A stretch of 64,000 bases of DNA from the NCBI GenBank assembly GCA_030696845.1, contig JAUYRJ010000057.1, forward strand, positions 1 through 64,000, read 5' to 3'. Within the stretch, counting starts at the first letter, position 1; every line of letters starts with the position of its first letter. The notes below the pieces were generated by a model. That model had not been told where the DNA came from. It was given only the letters and a program-made list of their open reading frames with translations, and did not search any database. Origin of the DNA: Polynucleobacter sp. Its GTDB lineage: Bacteria > Pseudomonadota > Gammaproteobacteria > Burkholderiales > Burkholderiaceae. Position numbers and translations under genes: made by a program. This document shows, one piece after another, positions 1-9,288 of the stretch.

Positions 1-222
1 GGCTGCGATTACCCCCCGTTTTAGGGCGGCAGGGCTCAGTTGCGCCATTTTGTTATAGGCGCCGCGCAATTTGAAGGAAAAAACCGGCTGGTTATCCTCC
101 CTTTTGAGCAAAACCTGGTTACCTAGGCGCTGGGTTAATACGGGCGCTAGCTCTAATTCGGTCTCACGCGCGACATCATAGACACGTGCTGTTAATATTT
201 TCTTTAAATAGTTCATTGCCAT
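1..222 (-). CDS. ilvA: Threonine dehydratase, biosynthetic (N-terminal part, runs off the window)
   Basis: Only the first 74 codons are inside the window. The protein deaminates threonine to 2-oxobutanoate, the first step to isoleucine, using pyridoxal phosphate. The reading frame shows the family N-terminus, with TARVYDVARETELELAP at about residues 11-27 and the cofactor-binding SFKLRGAYNKM segment, in which Lys51 should form the Schiff base. I chose the ATG at 222; a second ATG at 216 is equally possible because neither has a clear ribosome-binding site. It is divergent from the FAD/Fe-S oxidoreductase gene across 133 bases. The C-terminal regulatory part is not visible, so the biosynthetic assignment rests on the N-terminal sequence only. 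Confidence 0.88.
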   Translation of the reverse strand, partial: MAMNYLKKILTARVYDVARETELELAPVLTQRLGNQVLLKREDNQPVFSFKLRGAYNKMAQLSPAALKRGVIAA

Positions 223-303
223 TCGATGAGCGTACCACGGATGAGCTCTAAGCCCTTAGTTTTGCAAGGTTTTATGGATCCTGTCAGCCGATTTAGGGAA
301 TTC

Positions 304-332
304 CTGTCAGTATCGGATTACTCCATTAAAAT
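304..332 (+). promoter_or_regulatory. Likely sigma70 promoter of the FAD/Fe-S oxidoreductase gene
   Basis: CTGTCA at 304-309 and TAAAAT at 327-332 are separated by 17 bases. Four of six and five of six positions match the consensus. The predicted start near 339 would leave a leader of about 17 bases before the ATG at 356. It lies in the divergent ilvA gap. Inferred from pattern only. Confidence 0.4.
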
Positions 333-355
333 GCCTATTTAACGATTCCCACTAC

Positions 356-3300
356 ATGAACGCCCCCTTAGGATTAAACCAATTCATCAGTGCTGAGGCT
401 GGGGAACCCCGTTTACGCGAGATTCCATACAACTACACCTCATTTTCTGATCGCGAGATCGTGATTCGCCTCTTGGGCGAAGAATCATGGCGCGTGTTGG
501 ATTCCTTGCGCGGAGTGCGTCGCACAGGGCGTTCAGCTCGCATGCTATTTGAGGTCTTGGGCGATATTTGGGTGGTCCAACGCAACCCCTACCTCCAGGA
601 CGATTTACTGGATAACGCAAAGCGTCGCAAGATGCTGATCGACGCTCTTTGGCATCGTCTGGGCGAGGTGGAAAAACGCATGACCACCGATTCCGCTGAC
701 CAGGTGGAAATTCTGATTAAGGCTGCTAGGGCAGCGGTAGAGCGTTTTGAAACCGACTTTACGCAGGTTGAGCAGCTGCGTAAGCGCGCTCGTAAAGTAT
801 TAGGTCGCCACACCGCGGCAGACAACGTGGCGTTTGATGGTTTGTCCCGCGTATCTCATGTAACGGATGCAACCGATTGGCGCGTTGAATATCCTTTTGT
901 GGTTCTCAAGCCGGATGCGGAATCGGAAATTCCTGGCTTGGTTAAGGCCTGTATCGAATTGGGTTTGACCATCATCCCGCGTGGGGGTGGCACTGGCTAT
1001 ACAGGTGGAGCGATTCCGCTTGTTGCCATGTCGGCAGTAATTAATACAGAAAAGCTAGAGCAAATTGATCCCGTAATCAAAGCGCCTTTACCCGGCCTCA
1101 CTGAGTTAGTCCCCACTATTTTTACGGGCGCGGGCGTAGTAACGCGCCGGGTTGCCGAGGCTGCAGAGCGTGTGGGTTTAGTGTTTGCGGTAGACCCCAC
1201 TTCAGCCGATGCCAGTTGCATTGGTGGTAACGTGGCAATGAACGCGGGCGGTAAAAAAGCCGTGCTATGGGGCACTGCCTTAGACAATTTAGCCAGCTGG
1301 CGCATGGTCGACCCAGAAGGGAATTGGCTTGATGTGATTCGCGTGAATCACAACCTAGGCAAGATTCATGAAGTAGACTCTGCGCGATTCGATTTAGTCT
1401 GGTCCGATGGCTTACATCAGCCCGGAGAAAAAGTATTGCGACGTCAAACCTTGGAGATTGAAGGCCGTCGCTTTCGCAAGGCGGGACTAGGTAAAGACGT
1501 AACCGATAAATTTTTATCGGGCTTGCCTGGCGTACAAAAAGAAGGTTGCGATGGTTTGATTACCAGCGCCACATGGATCTTGCATCGTATGCCGCAGTAC
1601 ATGCGTACGGTGTGTTTGGAGTTTTTTGGTCAAGCGCGGGAAGCTATCCCTAGTATTGTTGAAATTAAAGCCTACCTGGATGGTTTAAGTCGTGAGGGCG
1701 GCCCGATCTTGGCCGGCCTTGAGCATTTGGATGATCGCTACTTAAAAGCCGTGGGTTACTCCACCAAATCCAAACGCAATACCTTGCCTAAGATGGTGTT
1801 AATTGGCGATATTGCTGGCGACGATGAGGCCGCAGTCGCTGTCGCCACTAGCGAAGTGGTACGGATGGCAAACTTGCGTGTAGGTGAGGGTTTTGTGGCG
1901 GTGAGCCCTGAGGCGCGTAAGAAATTTTGGTTAGACCGGGCGCGTACCGCAGCGATCGCGCGCCATACGAATGCCTTCAAGATCAACGAAGACGTCGTCA
2001 TCCCGCTGGAGCGGATGGGTGAATACACCGATGGTATCGAGCGGATCAATATCGAACTCTCCTTAAAAAATAAATTGCAACTGATGGATGCCCTGGAAGC
2101 ATTTTTACGGCGGGGGAATTTGCCATTGGGCAAGGCGGATGAGGACGATGATATTTCGCCGGCAGAAATTTTGGGTGACCGTGTTGATGAAGCGCTAAAG
2201 TTAATTCAGCAGGTTCGCACCCGCTGGGCTGGTTGGTTGCGCGATCTGGACCGGCATTTTCCAGAACTGCAAAATTACACATTGCGCGCTTCATGGAAGG
2301 CGGATGTTCGTGCCGAGCTGCGGATTATCTTTGGCGGCATTGCGTTTGAGCAAATTTTGGCAGAACTGGAAAAAATCCACCAAACTATCTTACGTAAGCG
2401 CGTCTTCGTTGCTTTGCATATGCATGCGGGTGACGGCAATGTCCATACCAATATTCCGGTGAACTCCGACGACTACGGCATGTTGCAAGACGCGCATCGC
2501 TCGGTAGATCAGATCATGGCTTTAGCGCGATCACTCGATGGCGTTATCTCGGGTGAGCACGGTATTGGTATTACAAAACTGGAATACCTCAGCGATGAGG
2601 AGCTAAAAGACTTTAGGGCATATAAACACCAGGTTGACCCGGAAGGCAGATTCAACAAAGGCAAGCTCATGCCAAACGCTGATTTGAGCATGGCCTATAC
2701 CCCCAGTTTTGGCTTGATGGGGCATGAGTCTTTAATCATGCAACAAAGCGATATTGGCGCAATTGCGGATAGCGTAAAAGACTGTTTGCGTTGCGGTAAA
2801 TGCAAACCCGTCTGCGCTACCCATGTGCCTCGCGCTAATTTGATGTATAGCCCGCGCGATAAGATTTTAGGAACCTCTTTATTAATTGAAGCATTTTTAT
2901 ATGAAGAGCAAACCCGCCGTGGCATTTCGATTCGGCATTGGGAAATGTTTGATGATGTCGCAGCACATTGCACGGTATGCCATAAGTGCGCCACGCCATG
3001 TCCAGTCAAGATTGACTTCGGTGACGTAACGATGAATATGCGCAATCTGCTGCGCAAGATGGGTCAGCAGCGTTTTAATATCGGTACTGCGGCATCCATG
3101 TTCTTTTTGAATGCAAGCAATCCCGATACGATTCGTTTAACCCGTAAGGTCGTCATTGAGTGGGGCTATCAAGCGCAGCGTCTTGGCAATAATTTGCTTC
3201 GTAAATTTGCTAAGAAACAAACGGCGAAGCCGCCTGCAACAGTAGGTAGGCCGCCTATTAAAGAGCAGGCTATATTCTTTATTAATAAGAAGATGCCAGG

Positions 3301-4192
3301 CAATTTGCCAAAGAAAACGGCGCGGGCCTTATTGGATATTGAAGATGCCAATTACGTACCCATTATTCGAGATCCAAAATCGACTACGGCGGATACCGAA
3401 GCAGTCTTTTACTTTCCCGGATGCGGCTCAGAACGTTTGTTTTCTCAGGTGGGTCTTGCAACGCAAGCCATGCTGTGGAATGTGGGCGTGCAAACCGTAT
3501 TGCCACCAGGGTATTTATGCTGCGGTTATCCGCAGCGAGGTAATGGGGATTTTGATAAAGCAGAAAAGATGATTACAGACAATCGCGTCTTATTTCATCG
3601 CGTTGCTAATACCTTAAATTATTTGGATATCAAAACCGTCGTCGTTTCCTGCGGTACGTGCTACGACCAACTGGCGGGTTACCAGTTTGAGCAGATATTT
3701 CCGGGCTGCCGCATCATTGACATCCATGAGTACTTGCTTGAGAAGGGTGTTAAGTTGGAAGGCGTGAAAGGCGTTCGTTATATGTATCACGACCCGTGCC
3801 ATTCGCCCATGAAATTGCAAGACCCACTAAAGACGGTGAATGAGCTGATTCAAACGGAAGACAAACAAGCGATTCTCAAAAATGAACGTTGCTGTGGTGA
3901 GTCTGGTACCTTAGCCGTGACGCGGCCGGATATTTCAACGCAAATTCGGTTTCGTAAGCAAATTGAGATGGAAAAGGGGGCCGAGATCCTTAAAACGGAT
4001 TTCACGGGCGATGTGAAGGTCTTGACCAGTTGCCCATCCTGTTTGCAGGGTTTGTCGCGCTTTGATGCTGATAGCGGAACGACTGCCGATTACATCGTGG
4101 TTGAAATGGCTCAGCGCATCTTGGGTGACAATTGGATGCAAGAGTATGTAGCGCGTGCAAATCAAGGTGGTATTGAGAGGGTATTGGTTTAA
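356..4192 (+). CDS. Fused FAD-linked oxidase / 4Fe-4S / CCG-domain oxidoreductase with DUF3683 N-terminus
   Basis: This 1278-residue protein joins in one chain what are separate subunits in glycolate oxidase (GlcD plus GlcF) or D-lactate dehydrogenases. Order: a DUF3683-type N-terminus (about 1-150); an FAD-binding PCMH domain with [11 protein letters not shown] near 210 and [13 protein letters not shown] near 290; the FAD-oxidase C-terminal domain to about 780, including [10 protein letters not shown]; two 4Fe-4S clusters ([11 protein letters not shown] near 810, [12 protein letters not shown] near 872); and two CCG cysteine-rich domains (LCCGYPQ near 1055, RCCGESG near 1179). It should oxidise a 2-hydroxy acid and pass electrons to quinone or a carrier; D-lactate or glycolate is my best guess, and the substrate cannot be read from sequence. 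The ATG at 356 lacks an evident ribosome-binding site. It overlaps the DUF971 gene by one base, so the two are probably co-transcribed. Confidence 0.88.
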   Translation: MNAPLGLNQFISAEAGEPRLREIPYNYTSFSDREIVIRLLGEESWRVLDSLRGVRRTGRSARMLFEVLGDIWVVQRNPYLQDDLLDNAKRRKMLIDALWHRLGEVEKRMTTDSADQVEILIKAARAAVERFETDFTQVEQLRKRARKVLGRHTAADNVAFDGLSRVSHVTDATDWRVEYPFVVLKPDAESEIPGLVKACIELGLTIIPRGGGTGYTGGAIPLVAMSAVINTEKLEQIDPVIKAPLPGLTELVPTIFTGAGVVTRRVAEAAERVGLVFAVDPTSADASCIGGNVAMNAGGKKAVLWGTALDNLASWRMVDPEGNWLDVIRVNHNLGKIHEVDSARFDLVWSDGLHQPGEKVLRRQTLEIEGRRFRKAGLGKDVTDKFLSGLPGVQKEGCDGLITSATWILHRMPQYMRTVCLEFFGQAREAIPSIVEIKAYLDGLSREGGPILAGLEHLDDRYLKAVGYSTKSKRNTLPKMVLIGDIAGDDEAAVAVATSEVVRMANLRVGEGFVAVSPEARKKFWLDRARTAAIARHTNAFKINEDVVIPLERMGEYTDGIERINIELSLKNKLQLMDALEAFLRRGNLPLGKADEDDDISPAEILGDRVDEALKLIQQVRTRWAGWLRDLDRHFPELQNYTLRASWKADVRAELRIIFGGIAFEQILAELEKIHQTILRKRVFVALHMHAGDGNVHTNIPVNSDDYGMLQDAHRSVDQIMALARSLDGVISGEHGIGITKLEYLSDEELKDFRAYKHQVDPEGRFNKGKLMPNADLSMAYTPSFGLMGHESLIMQQSDIGAIADSVKDCLRCGKCKPVCATHVPRANLMYSPRDKILGTSLLIEAFLYEEQTRRGISIRHWEMFDDVAAHCTVCHKCATPCPVKIDFGDVTMNMRNLLRKMGQQRFNIGTAASMFFLNASNPDTIRLTRKVVIEWGYQAQRLGNNLLRKFAKKQTAKPPATVGRPPIKEQAIFFINKKMPGNLPKKTARALLDIEDANYVPIIRDPKSTTADTEAVFYFPGCGSERLFSQVGLATQAMLWNVGVQTVLPPGYLCCGYPQRGNGDFDKAEKMITDNRVLFHRVANTLNYLDIKTVVVSCGTCYDQLAGYQFEQIFPGCRIIDIHEYLLEKGVKLEGVKGVRYMYHDPCHSPMKLQDPLKTVNELIQTEDKQAILKNERCCGESGTLAVTRPDISTQIRFRKQIEMEKGAEILKTDFTGDVKVLTSCPSCLQGLSRFDADSGTTADYIVVEMAQRILGDNWMQEYVARANQGGIERVLV

Positions 4193-4581
4193 TGATTCCA
4201 ACAAATGTCGTAATGCATCAACAGTCCAAGGTATTGGAGCTAAGCTATGAAAATGGCGCATCCTATCGATTGCCATTCGAGTTTCTGCGCGTGCTCTCGC
4301 CATCGGCGGAGGTGCGTGGCCATGGGCCTGGGCAAGAAACCCTGCAGACAGGTAAGCGTGATGTAGGGATTCAAGAGCTTGAGCCGGTAGGGCATTACGC
4401 TATCCGCCCAAGCTTTTCGGACGGGCATGATTCGGGTTTGTTTTCATGGGAGTACCTGTACTTTTTATGTGAAAACCAAGATGCCCTGTGGAACGACTAC
4501 TTAGATAAACTCAAACAGGCAGGCGCTAGTCGTGACACGCCCATGGTTACCGCTCAACCCGGCCACTCCTGCGGCCATTGA
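4192..4581 (+). CDS. DUF971 family protein (gamma-butyrobetaine hydroxylase-like N-terminal fold)
   Basis: A 129-residue protein of the DUF971 family, whose fold is shared with the N-terminal domain of gamma-butyrobetaine hydroxylases and with Fe-S-related proteins. Visible family features are the opening [18 protein letters not shown] and the G-x-Y-A-hydrophobic-P-x-F-x-DGHDSG-(hydrophobic)-F-S-W-x-YL core at about residues 63-86. The tail ends with His/Cys residues (GHSCGH), which could bind metal. The ATG overlaps the stop codon of the preceding gene (TAATG) and ubiE follows 22 bases downstream. The biochemical role is unknown; a part in iron-sulphur or quinone metabolism is only suggested by the neighbours. 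Confidence 0.85.
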   Translation: MIPTNVVMHQQSKVLELSYENGASYRLPFEFLRVLSPSAEVRGHGPGQETLQTGKRDVGIQELEPVGHYAIRPSFSDGHDSGLFSWEYLYFLCENQDALWNDYLDKLKQAGASRDTPMVTAQPGHSCGH

Positions 4582-4603
4582 TTTACTTAGCGATTCGAGC
4601 AAT

Positions 4604-5347
4604 ATGAATAAGACCCATTTTGGTTATCAAACGGTTGACGAAGCAGAAAAGGCCGGCAAAGTAGCCGATGTCTTTCACTCGGTAGCCAATAAATACGATG
4701 TCATGAATGACCTAATGTCATTTGGCTTGCATCGGATATGGAAAAAACTCACTATTGCTAAGGCGCAGGTTCGCCCGGGCCAAAAAATTCTGGATATTGC
4801 TGGAGGTACTGGTGATCTCGCGGCCGCATTTGCTAAGGCTGCAGAGTGGGGGCGCCATCCCGAGGCGGAAGTTTGGCTTAGCGACATTAATGCCTCTATG
4901 CTGGGGGTGGGGCGTGATCGCTTGATGGACCGGGGTATAGCCTTGCCCTGCGTGCAGTTTGATGCTGAATCGATACCGTTTGCTGCAAACTACTTTGATG
5001 TGGTTACCGTAGCCTTCGGACTGCGCAATATGACCCATAAAGAGCGGGCGCTTGCTGAGATGTTACGGGTCATTAAACCCGGCGGCCGCGTATTGGTGTT
5101 GGAGTTCTCAAAGCCAGACGCTTTTCTGCAGCCCATTTATGATGTGTATTCATTTCGGGTTTTGCCATGGCTGGGGGAGAAAATCGCCCAAGATGCCGAA
5201 AGTTATCGGTATTTAGCGGAATCCATCCGGATGCATCCGGATGCGCCAAGCTTGGAAAAGATGATGTTAGAGGTCGGTTTTGACGAGGTGGATACCCATA
5301 GATTAACTGGGGGTATCGTTGCCCTGCATATTGGTATTAAATACTAG
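4604..5347 (+). CDS. ubiE: Ubiquinone/menaquinone biosynthesis C-methyltransferase UbiE
   Basis: A 247-residue SAM-dependent methyltransferase that C-methylates the demethoxyubiquinol ring in ubiquinone synthesis, and also demethylmenaquinol in organisms that make menaquinone. The SAM-binding motif [10 protein letters not shown] lies near residue 63, the post-I acidic motif [14 protein letters not shown] near 92, and the family signature [14 protein letters not shown] near 137. The reading frame is open from 4532, but I place the start at the ATG at 4604 because [17 protein letters not shown] is the conserved N-terminus and the longer form would overlap DUF971. It begins the ubiE-(Tim44)-ubiJ-ubiB cluster, which in Escherichia coli is ubiE-ubiJ-ubiB without the insertion. 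Confidence 0.96.
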   Translation: MNKTHFGYQTVDEAEKAGKVADVFHSVANKYDVMNDLMSFGLHRIWKKLTIAKAQVRPGQKILDIAGGTGDLAAAFAKAAEWGRHPEAEVWLSDINASMLGVGRDRLMDRGIALPCVQFDAESIPFAANYFDVVTVAFGLRNMTHKERALAEMLRVIKPGGRVLVLEFSKPDAFLQPIYDVYSFRVLPWLGEKIAQDAESYRYLAESIRMHPDAPSLEKMMLEVGFDEVDTHRLTGGIVALHIGIKY

Positions 5348-5388
5348 GTATTACTTTTGTAGTTTGGCATTAGTGGAGACATAAAAAA

Positions 5389-6300
5389 ATGAATAAAAAT
5401 GTAATTAAGGCAGTAGTTCTAACGGTGGCATTGACATTCTCATCGATTGGATACGTTGATGCCAAGCGGATGGGTGGTGGAAAGAGTTTTGGTCGCACCG
5501 CGCCAGTGCAAAAACAGGCTCAGCCAGCCCCGGTGCAAAAACCGGCTCAGCAAGCTCAGTCCGCTGCACCTGCGGCCAGCCCTGCAGCGGCTGCTCCGAA
5601 GCGTTCTGGCTTTGGCGGCATGCTTGGTGGTTTGGCGGCCGGCTTAGGCATCGCTTATTTGTTATCCCATTTTGGCTTAGGTGAGGCTGCTGCCTCCCTG
5701 TTTACAGGTCTTTTAATGGCCTTGGCCGCCGGCTTGATTTTGATGTTTATTCTCAAGCGTTTTATGCCTTCCCTGTCCGGTGCTGGGCGCGCTAACCCTT
5801 CAGCTGCAGGTAACGGCATGCAACGTACCCACCTGGATCAGAGCGCACGTCAAGAGCCGGCCTATACTCCTGCCGCAACTGCCTTTGGCGGCGTTGCAGC
5901 ATCCGCACCAGTGGCTGAGAAGGCTCTGCCCCCCGGCTTTGATGAATACGCGTTTTTAGATAATGCAAAGCATTATTTTGTGAAGTTGCAAAAAGCATGG
6001 GACGACGGTGATTTGGATTCCTTACGGGAATTTGCTACCCCAGAAATGTTTAACACCCTGACTCAAGACCTCAATGCGCGAGCGGATAGTGCAAACCAGA
6101 CGGATGTGGTTACCTTGAACGCTGAACTCTTAGGTGTTGAAACGGGGCAAGACAGCTATTTGGCTAGCATCGAATTTACTGGCATGATTCGTGAACAAGT
6201 AGGCGCTCCCGCTACGCCATTTACTGAAATCTGGAATTTAAGCAAGCCAACCCACGGTTCTGGTGGTTGGGTTCTAGCCGGGATTCAGCAGTTGGTTTAA
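5389..6300 (+). CDS. Tim44-like domain membrane protein
   Basis: A 303-residue protein with an N-terminal Sec-type signal or anchor (hydrophobic residues 8-24, ending near VDA), a low-complexity Gln/Pro/Ala segment with a repeated PVQKxAQ unit at about 39-60, a Gly/Ala-rich hydrophobic region at 80-126 that should hold one or two membrane spans, and a C-terminal Tim44-like domain (about 185-300). Bacterial Tim44-domain proteins are thought to be periplasmic or inner-membrane factors; no reaction is established. GGAG before the ATG is a good ribosome-binding site. The gene sits between ubiE and ubiJ and is closed by its own intrinsic terminator at 6321-6346. Confidence 0.85.
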   Translation: MNKNVIKAVVLTVALTFSSIGYVDAKRMGGGKSFGRTAPVQKQAQPAPVQKPAQQAQSAAPAASPAAAAPKRSGFGGMLGGLAAGLGIAYLLSHFGLGEAAASLFTGLLMALAAGLILMFILKRFMPSLSGAGRANPSAAGNGMQRTHLDQSARQEPAYTPAATAFGGVAASAPVAEKALPPGFDEYAFLDNAKHYFVKLQKAWDDGDLDSLREFATPEMFNTLTQDLNARADSANQTDVVTLNAELLGVETGQDSYLASIEFTGMIREQVGAPATPFTEIWNLSKPTHGSGGWVLAGIQQLV

Positions 6301-6320
6301 GCTTAGGCTTTCCCCACGGA

Positions 6321-6346
6321 AAAACCCGCACTTGTGCGGGTTTTTT
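6321..6346 (+). terminator. Intrinsic terminator after the Tim44-like gene
   Basis: A near-perfect stem AAAACCCGCAC / GTGCGGGTTTT with a minimal loop is followed by an unbroken T run. It lies 20 bases after the Tim44-like stop and only 6 bases before the ubiJ ATG, so ubiJ-ubiB must be expressed by readthrough or from a promoter inside or beside the hairpin. Confidence 0.85.
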
Positions 6347-6352
6347 ACACCC

Positions 6353-6991
6353 ATGAACGCCGTAACCGCAAGACCGATCAGTAGCGCCGTAATCAGCCAT
6401 GGCATCAACCACGTGCTGGCTAGTGAGCCATGGGCTTTAGCCGAATTAGCAAAACATGCCGGTAAAGTCATTTCACTGGAAATGCCACTCGGTCAATTTG
6501 CATTTGGCATTACTGATGCCGGCCACTTAGAGGCGCATCAGGGCGTCAAAGAGTCTGATTCTGGAATTGAGCATCGAGTGGCTTTGACATTAACGATTTC
6601 TGCAAAGGCACTGTCTACTTTGCTTACCAGTAGCGGACCCCTGCGAGAAAACGCATTCAAATCCGTCACGATTGCGGGTGATGCGGATTTAGCGCAGCTT
6701 CTCGGTCGATTGGCCGGCCAGCTCCGCTGGGAGTATGAAGAAGATTTGTCTAAATTGATCGGTGATGCTCCAGCCCACTTCGCGGTAGCCCAAGGAAAAA
6801 AATTAGCCCATGCTGGAAAGGCGGCCGCTCAGGATTTGGTTGAAAATGCAGTCGAGTACCTCAGCGAAGAAAAGAAGATTTTATTGAATCAGCGCGATTT
6901 TTTAATCCACAAAAATCAATTGTTGGAATTACGCGATGCCGTGGAGCGTTTAGATAAGCGCATTGCTCTGTTACAGCAGAGGGGTACATAA
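6353..6991 (+). CDS. ubiJ: Ubiquinone biosynthesis accessory protein UbiJ (SCP2 domain)
   Basis: A 212-residue protein with an N-terminal SCP2-type lipid-binding domain (about 30-130) and a charged helical C-terminus (about 150-212, heptad-like, ending [13 protein letters not shown]). UbiJ is the lipid-binding member of the soluble Ubi complex that acts on the aerobic ring-hydroxylation steps. The assignment rests on the SCP2 fold plus its place immediately before ubiB. I start at the ATG at 6353; an upstream TTG at 6332 falls inside the terminator hairpin and is unlikely. No ribosome-binding site precedes 6353. The stop lies two bases before the ubiB ATG, so the two are translationally linked. 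Confidence 0.85.
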   Translation: MNAVTARPISSAVISHGINHVLASEPWALAELAKHAGKVISLEMPLGQFAFGITDAGHLEAHQGVKESDSGIEHRVALTLTISAKALSTLLTSSGPLRENAFKSVTIAGDADLAQLLGRLAGQLRWEYEEDLSKLIGDAPAHFAVAQGKKLAHAGKAAAQDLVENAVEYLSEEKKILLNQRDFLIHKNQLLELRDAVERLDKRIALLQQRGT

Positions 6992-6993
6992 GC

Positions 6994-8571
6994 ATGGCTC
7001 GTTTCGCACGTCTTTGCTTCATCTTTTTCACCGCATGGCGTTTTGGCTTGCTGTCTTTGCTGCGCGATAACGTCAAGCCTGGCATCAGGCGCATGCTCTT
7101 ATCCATTATCTGTTTTGCTTCTCCGAATTCTTTGCCGCGTGGAGTGCGTATTCGATTAACGCTGGAGGCTTTGGGTCCCATTTTTGTGAAGTTTGGTCAA
7201 GTACTCTCAACACGCCGCGATTTATTGCCAGACGATATTTCAGATGAGCTCGCGAAATTGCAAGATCAAGTGCCGCCCTTTTCCAATGAAGAGTCCCGCG
7301 CATTAATCGAGGCGGCGATGGGCCGAACGATCGAGGAAGTGTTTATCGAGTTCGATCCAACCCCAGTTGCAAGCGCATCTGTGGCGCAGGTCCATTTTGG
7401 CGCCTTACGCGCTACACCACAAAGGCCCGAGTGGGCAGGCCGTTTAGTAGCGGTTAAGGTATTGCGCCCTGGCATCTTGCCGGTGATTGAAGATGATTTG
7501 GCTTTGATGCACGACTTAGCCAAAATTGTCGAGAGGGTATCCGCCGATGGCAGACGCCTAAAGCCACGTGAAGTCGTAGCTGAATTCGATATTTATTTAC
7601 ACGATGAGCTCGATTTAATGCGCGAAGCAGCGAATGCAAGTCAGTTACGTCGTTATTTTATCGACTCCGATAAGTTGATGATTCCAGAAATGTATTGGGA
7701 TCTTTGTCATACCAACGTAATCGTTATGGAGCGCATGAATGGGATTTCCATCGGTCGCACCGATGAACTGCGCGCCGCCGGAGTGGACTTCAAAAAACTG
7801 GCAGCAGACGGTGTGGAAATTTTCTTTACTCAAGTCTTTCAGTATGGCTTTTTCCATGCCGACATGCATCCTGGAAACATCTTAATCAGCTTAGAGCCGG
7901 AGCGATTTGGTCGATTTATTTCCTTGGATTTTGGAATCGTTGGAGCGCTGAGCGAGTCCGATAAAAATTACTTGGCGCAAAACTTCTTGGCGTTTTTTAA
8001 TCGCAATTACCGGCGCGTCGCAGAGCTGCATATTGAATCTGGCTGGGTGCCGGCCAATACCCGGGTTGAGGAATTAGAGGGTGCGGTTCGCTCTGTCTGT
8101 GAGCCGTATTTTGATCGGCCCCTAAAGGAAATCTCCTTGGGCATTGTGTTGATGCGACTTTTTCAGACATCGCGGCGTTTCAAGGTGGAAATTCAACCGC
8201 AACTGACCTTACTCCAAAAAACACTCCTGAATGTAGAGGGGCTGGCACGGCAGCTGGATCCGGACTTGGATTTATGGAAAACCGCCAAGCCGATTTTAGA
8301 AAAGTGGGTCAGTCAGCAGCTGGGGTGGCGAGGTTTAGTCGAGGGGCTCAAGACAGAGGCCCCCAATTGGGCCAAAATTTTGCCAACCTTACCCCGCTTG
8401 ATAGCCGAAAACTTGGCTCAGAACAATAAAACGGAGCAAAGTGCTGAGTTGGAGCTGCTCAAAACCCTTTTGCGGGAAGAGCGCCAAACACGCCGCCTGA
8501 TAACAGGTGCTCTGCTCTTCGTGGGCGGCTTTTTAGCCGGCGCCTTGCTGATTTCCCTCGGTATTTACTGA
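6994..8571 (+). CDS. ubiB: Ubiquinone biosynthesis regulatory protein kinase UbiB
   Basis: A 525-residue ABC1/ADCK/UbiB-family protein, an atypical kinase-like ATPase that supports ubiquinone synthesis at the inner membrane. The family's KxGQ motif ([16 protein letters not shown]) lies near residue 64, the Ala-rich nucleotide loop ([10 protein letters not shown]) near 127, the catalytic-loop motif FHADMHPGN near 288 and the DFG-equivalent SLDFGIVG near 310. Two hydrophobic helices at the extreme C-terminus (about 498-525) are the usual membrane anchor. GAGG upstream of the ATG at 6994 is a good ribosome-binding site. Length matches the family. Confidence 0.96.
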   Translation: MARFARLCFIFFTAWRFGLLSLLRDNVKPGIRRMLLSIICFASPNSLPRGVRIRLTLEALGPIFVKFGQVLSTRRDLLPDDISDELAKLQDQVPPFSNEESRALIEAAMGRTIEEVFIEFDPTPVASASVAQVHFGALRATPQRPEWAGRLVAVKVLRPGILPVIEDDLALMHDLAKIVERVSADGRRLKPREVVAEFDIYLHDELDLMREAANASQLRRYFIDSDKLMIPEMYWDLCHTNVIVMERMNGISIGRTDELRAAGVDFKKLAADGVEIFFTQVFQYGFFHADMHPGNILISLEPERFGRFISLDFGIVGALSESDKNYLAQNFLAFFNRNYRRVAELHIESGWVPANTRVEELEGAVRSVCEPYFDRPLKEISLGIVLMRLFQTSRRFKVEIQPQLTLLQKTLLNVEGLARQLDPDLDLWKTAKPILEKWVSQQLGWRGLVEGLKTEAPNWAKILPTLPRLIAENLAQNNKTEQSAELELLKTLLREERQTRRLITGALLFVGGFLAGALLISLGIY

Positions 8572-8592
8572 GGACGGCTACCTAAGGGCTCG

Positions 8593-8616
8593 CTAACCGT
8601 TAAAATGGGCGGTTAG
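8593..8616. repeat. Inverted repeat in the leader of the DUF502 gene
   Basis: CTAACCG at 8593-8599 and CGGTTAG at 8610-8616 form a perfect 7-bp inverted repeat around a TAAAAT sequence (8601-8606) that could itself be a -10 element. The second arm ends 10 bases before the DUF502 ATG. No T run follows, so it is not an intrinsic terminator; an operator or translational hairpin is possible. Confidence 0.4.
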
Positions 8617-8626
8617 GCTAACAATT

Positions 8627-9277
8627 ATGAAAAAATACTTTATCGCAGGCATCCTGGTTTGGGCTCCAGTAGCAATCACTGTTTGGGTGATTTCTTGGGG
8701 CCTTGGCTTGCTGGACAGCATCTTTGGTTCAGTGATGCAGGCCATCATCACGGTGTTTCCGGTGCAATTTGCGCCGGATTTGCAGCATTTCCGCGAAATC
8801 CCCGCAATTGGCGTTTTGATTGTGGTTGGGGTCATTATCGTTACTGGTGTGATGGCGATTAGCTTTGCCGGTCAATGGTGGGTCCGTGTCTGGGATAAGC
8901 AAGTAAATCGCATCCCTGTGGTGCGTTCCATTTATTCCAGTGTCAAACAGGTCTCGTCGACCTTATTTTCGGGAAGCGGACAGGCTTTTCGGAAGGCCTT
9001 ACTCATACGCTACCCTCACCAGAACTCGTGGGCGATTGCCTTTCAGACCGGAACGCCAGCGGCAGAAATTAGTTCCAAGGTGGGCGAGGACTACGTCAAC
9101 GTGTTTTTGCCTACAACACCTAATCCTACTTCGGGCTTTTTCATGATCGTGCCACGATCTAGCGTGATTGAACTGGACATGAGTGTGGAAGAAGCGCTAA
9201 AGCATATTGTTTCAATGGGCTCAGTACCGCCGAATGCGAGAGTCCCATCACCTTCATTACCCAAAAATACAGATTGA
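8627..9277 (+). CDS. DUF502 family inner-membrane protein
   Basis: A 216-residue protein of the DUF502 family. Two membrane spans are visible (about residues 5-28 and 55-85), followed by the conserved cytoplasmic segment containing [14 protein letters not shown] (about 96-109) and the [17 protein letters not shown] motif (about 164-180). No enzymatic role is known for the family. It lies 55 bases after ubiB and 11 bases before aspS, a neighbourhood often kept in betaproteobacteria, so it is probably co-transcribed with aspS. The ATG at 8627 has no strong ribosome-binding site. Confidence 0.88.
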   Translation: MKKYFIAGILVWAPVAITVWVISWGLGLLDSIFGSVMQAIITVFPVQFAPDLQHFREIPAIGVLIVVGVIIVTGVMAISFAGQWWVRVWDKQVNRIPVVRSIYSSVKQVSSTLFSGSGQAFRKALLIRYPHQNSWAIAFQTGTPAAEISSKVGEDYVNVFLPTTPNPTSGFFMIVPRSSVIELDMSVEEALKHIVSMGSVPPNARVPSPSLPKNTD

Positions 9278-9288
9278 TAGGAAATTTT

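Noticed and set aside
4532-4603. Longer UbiE beginning inside DUF971
   Set aside because: The added 24 residues are not UbiE-like and overlap the DUF971 coding region.
9274-9288. TTG start giving a longer AspRS
   Set aside because: Overlaps the DUF502 stop, while ATG at 9289 has AGGA at good spacing and the family N-terminus.
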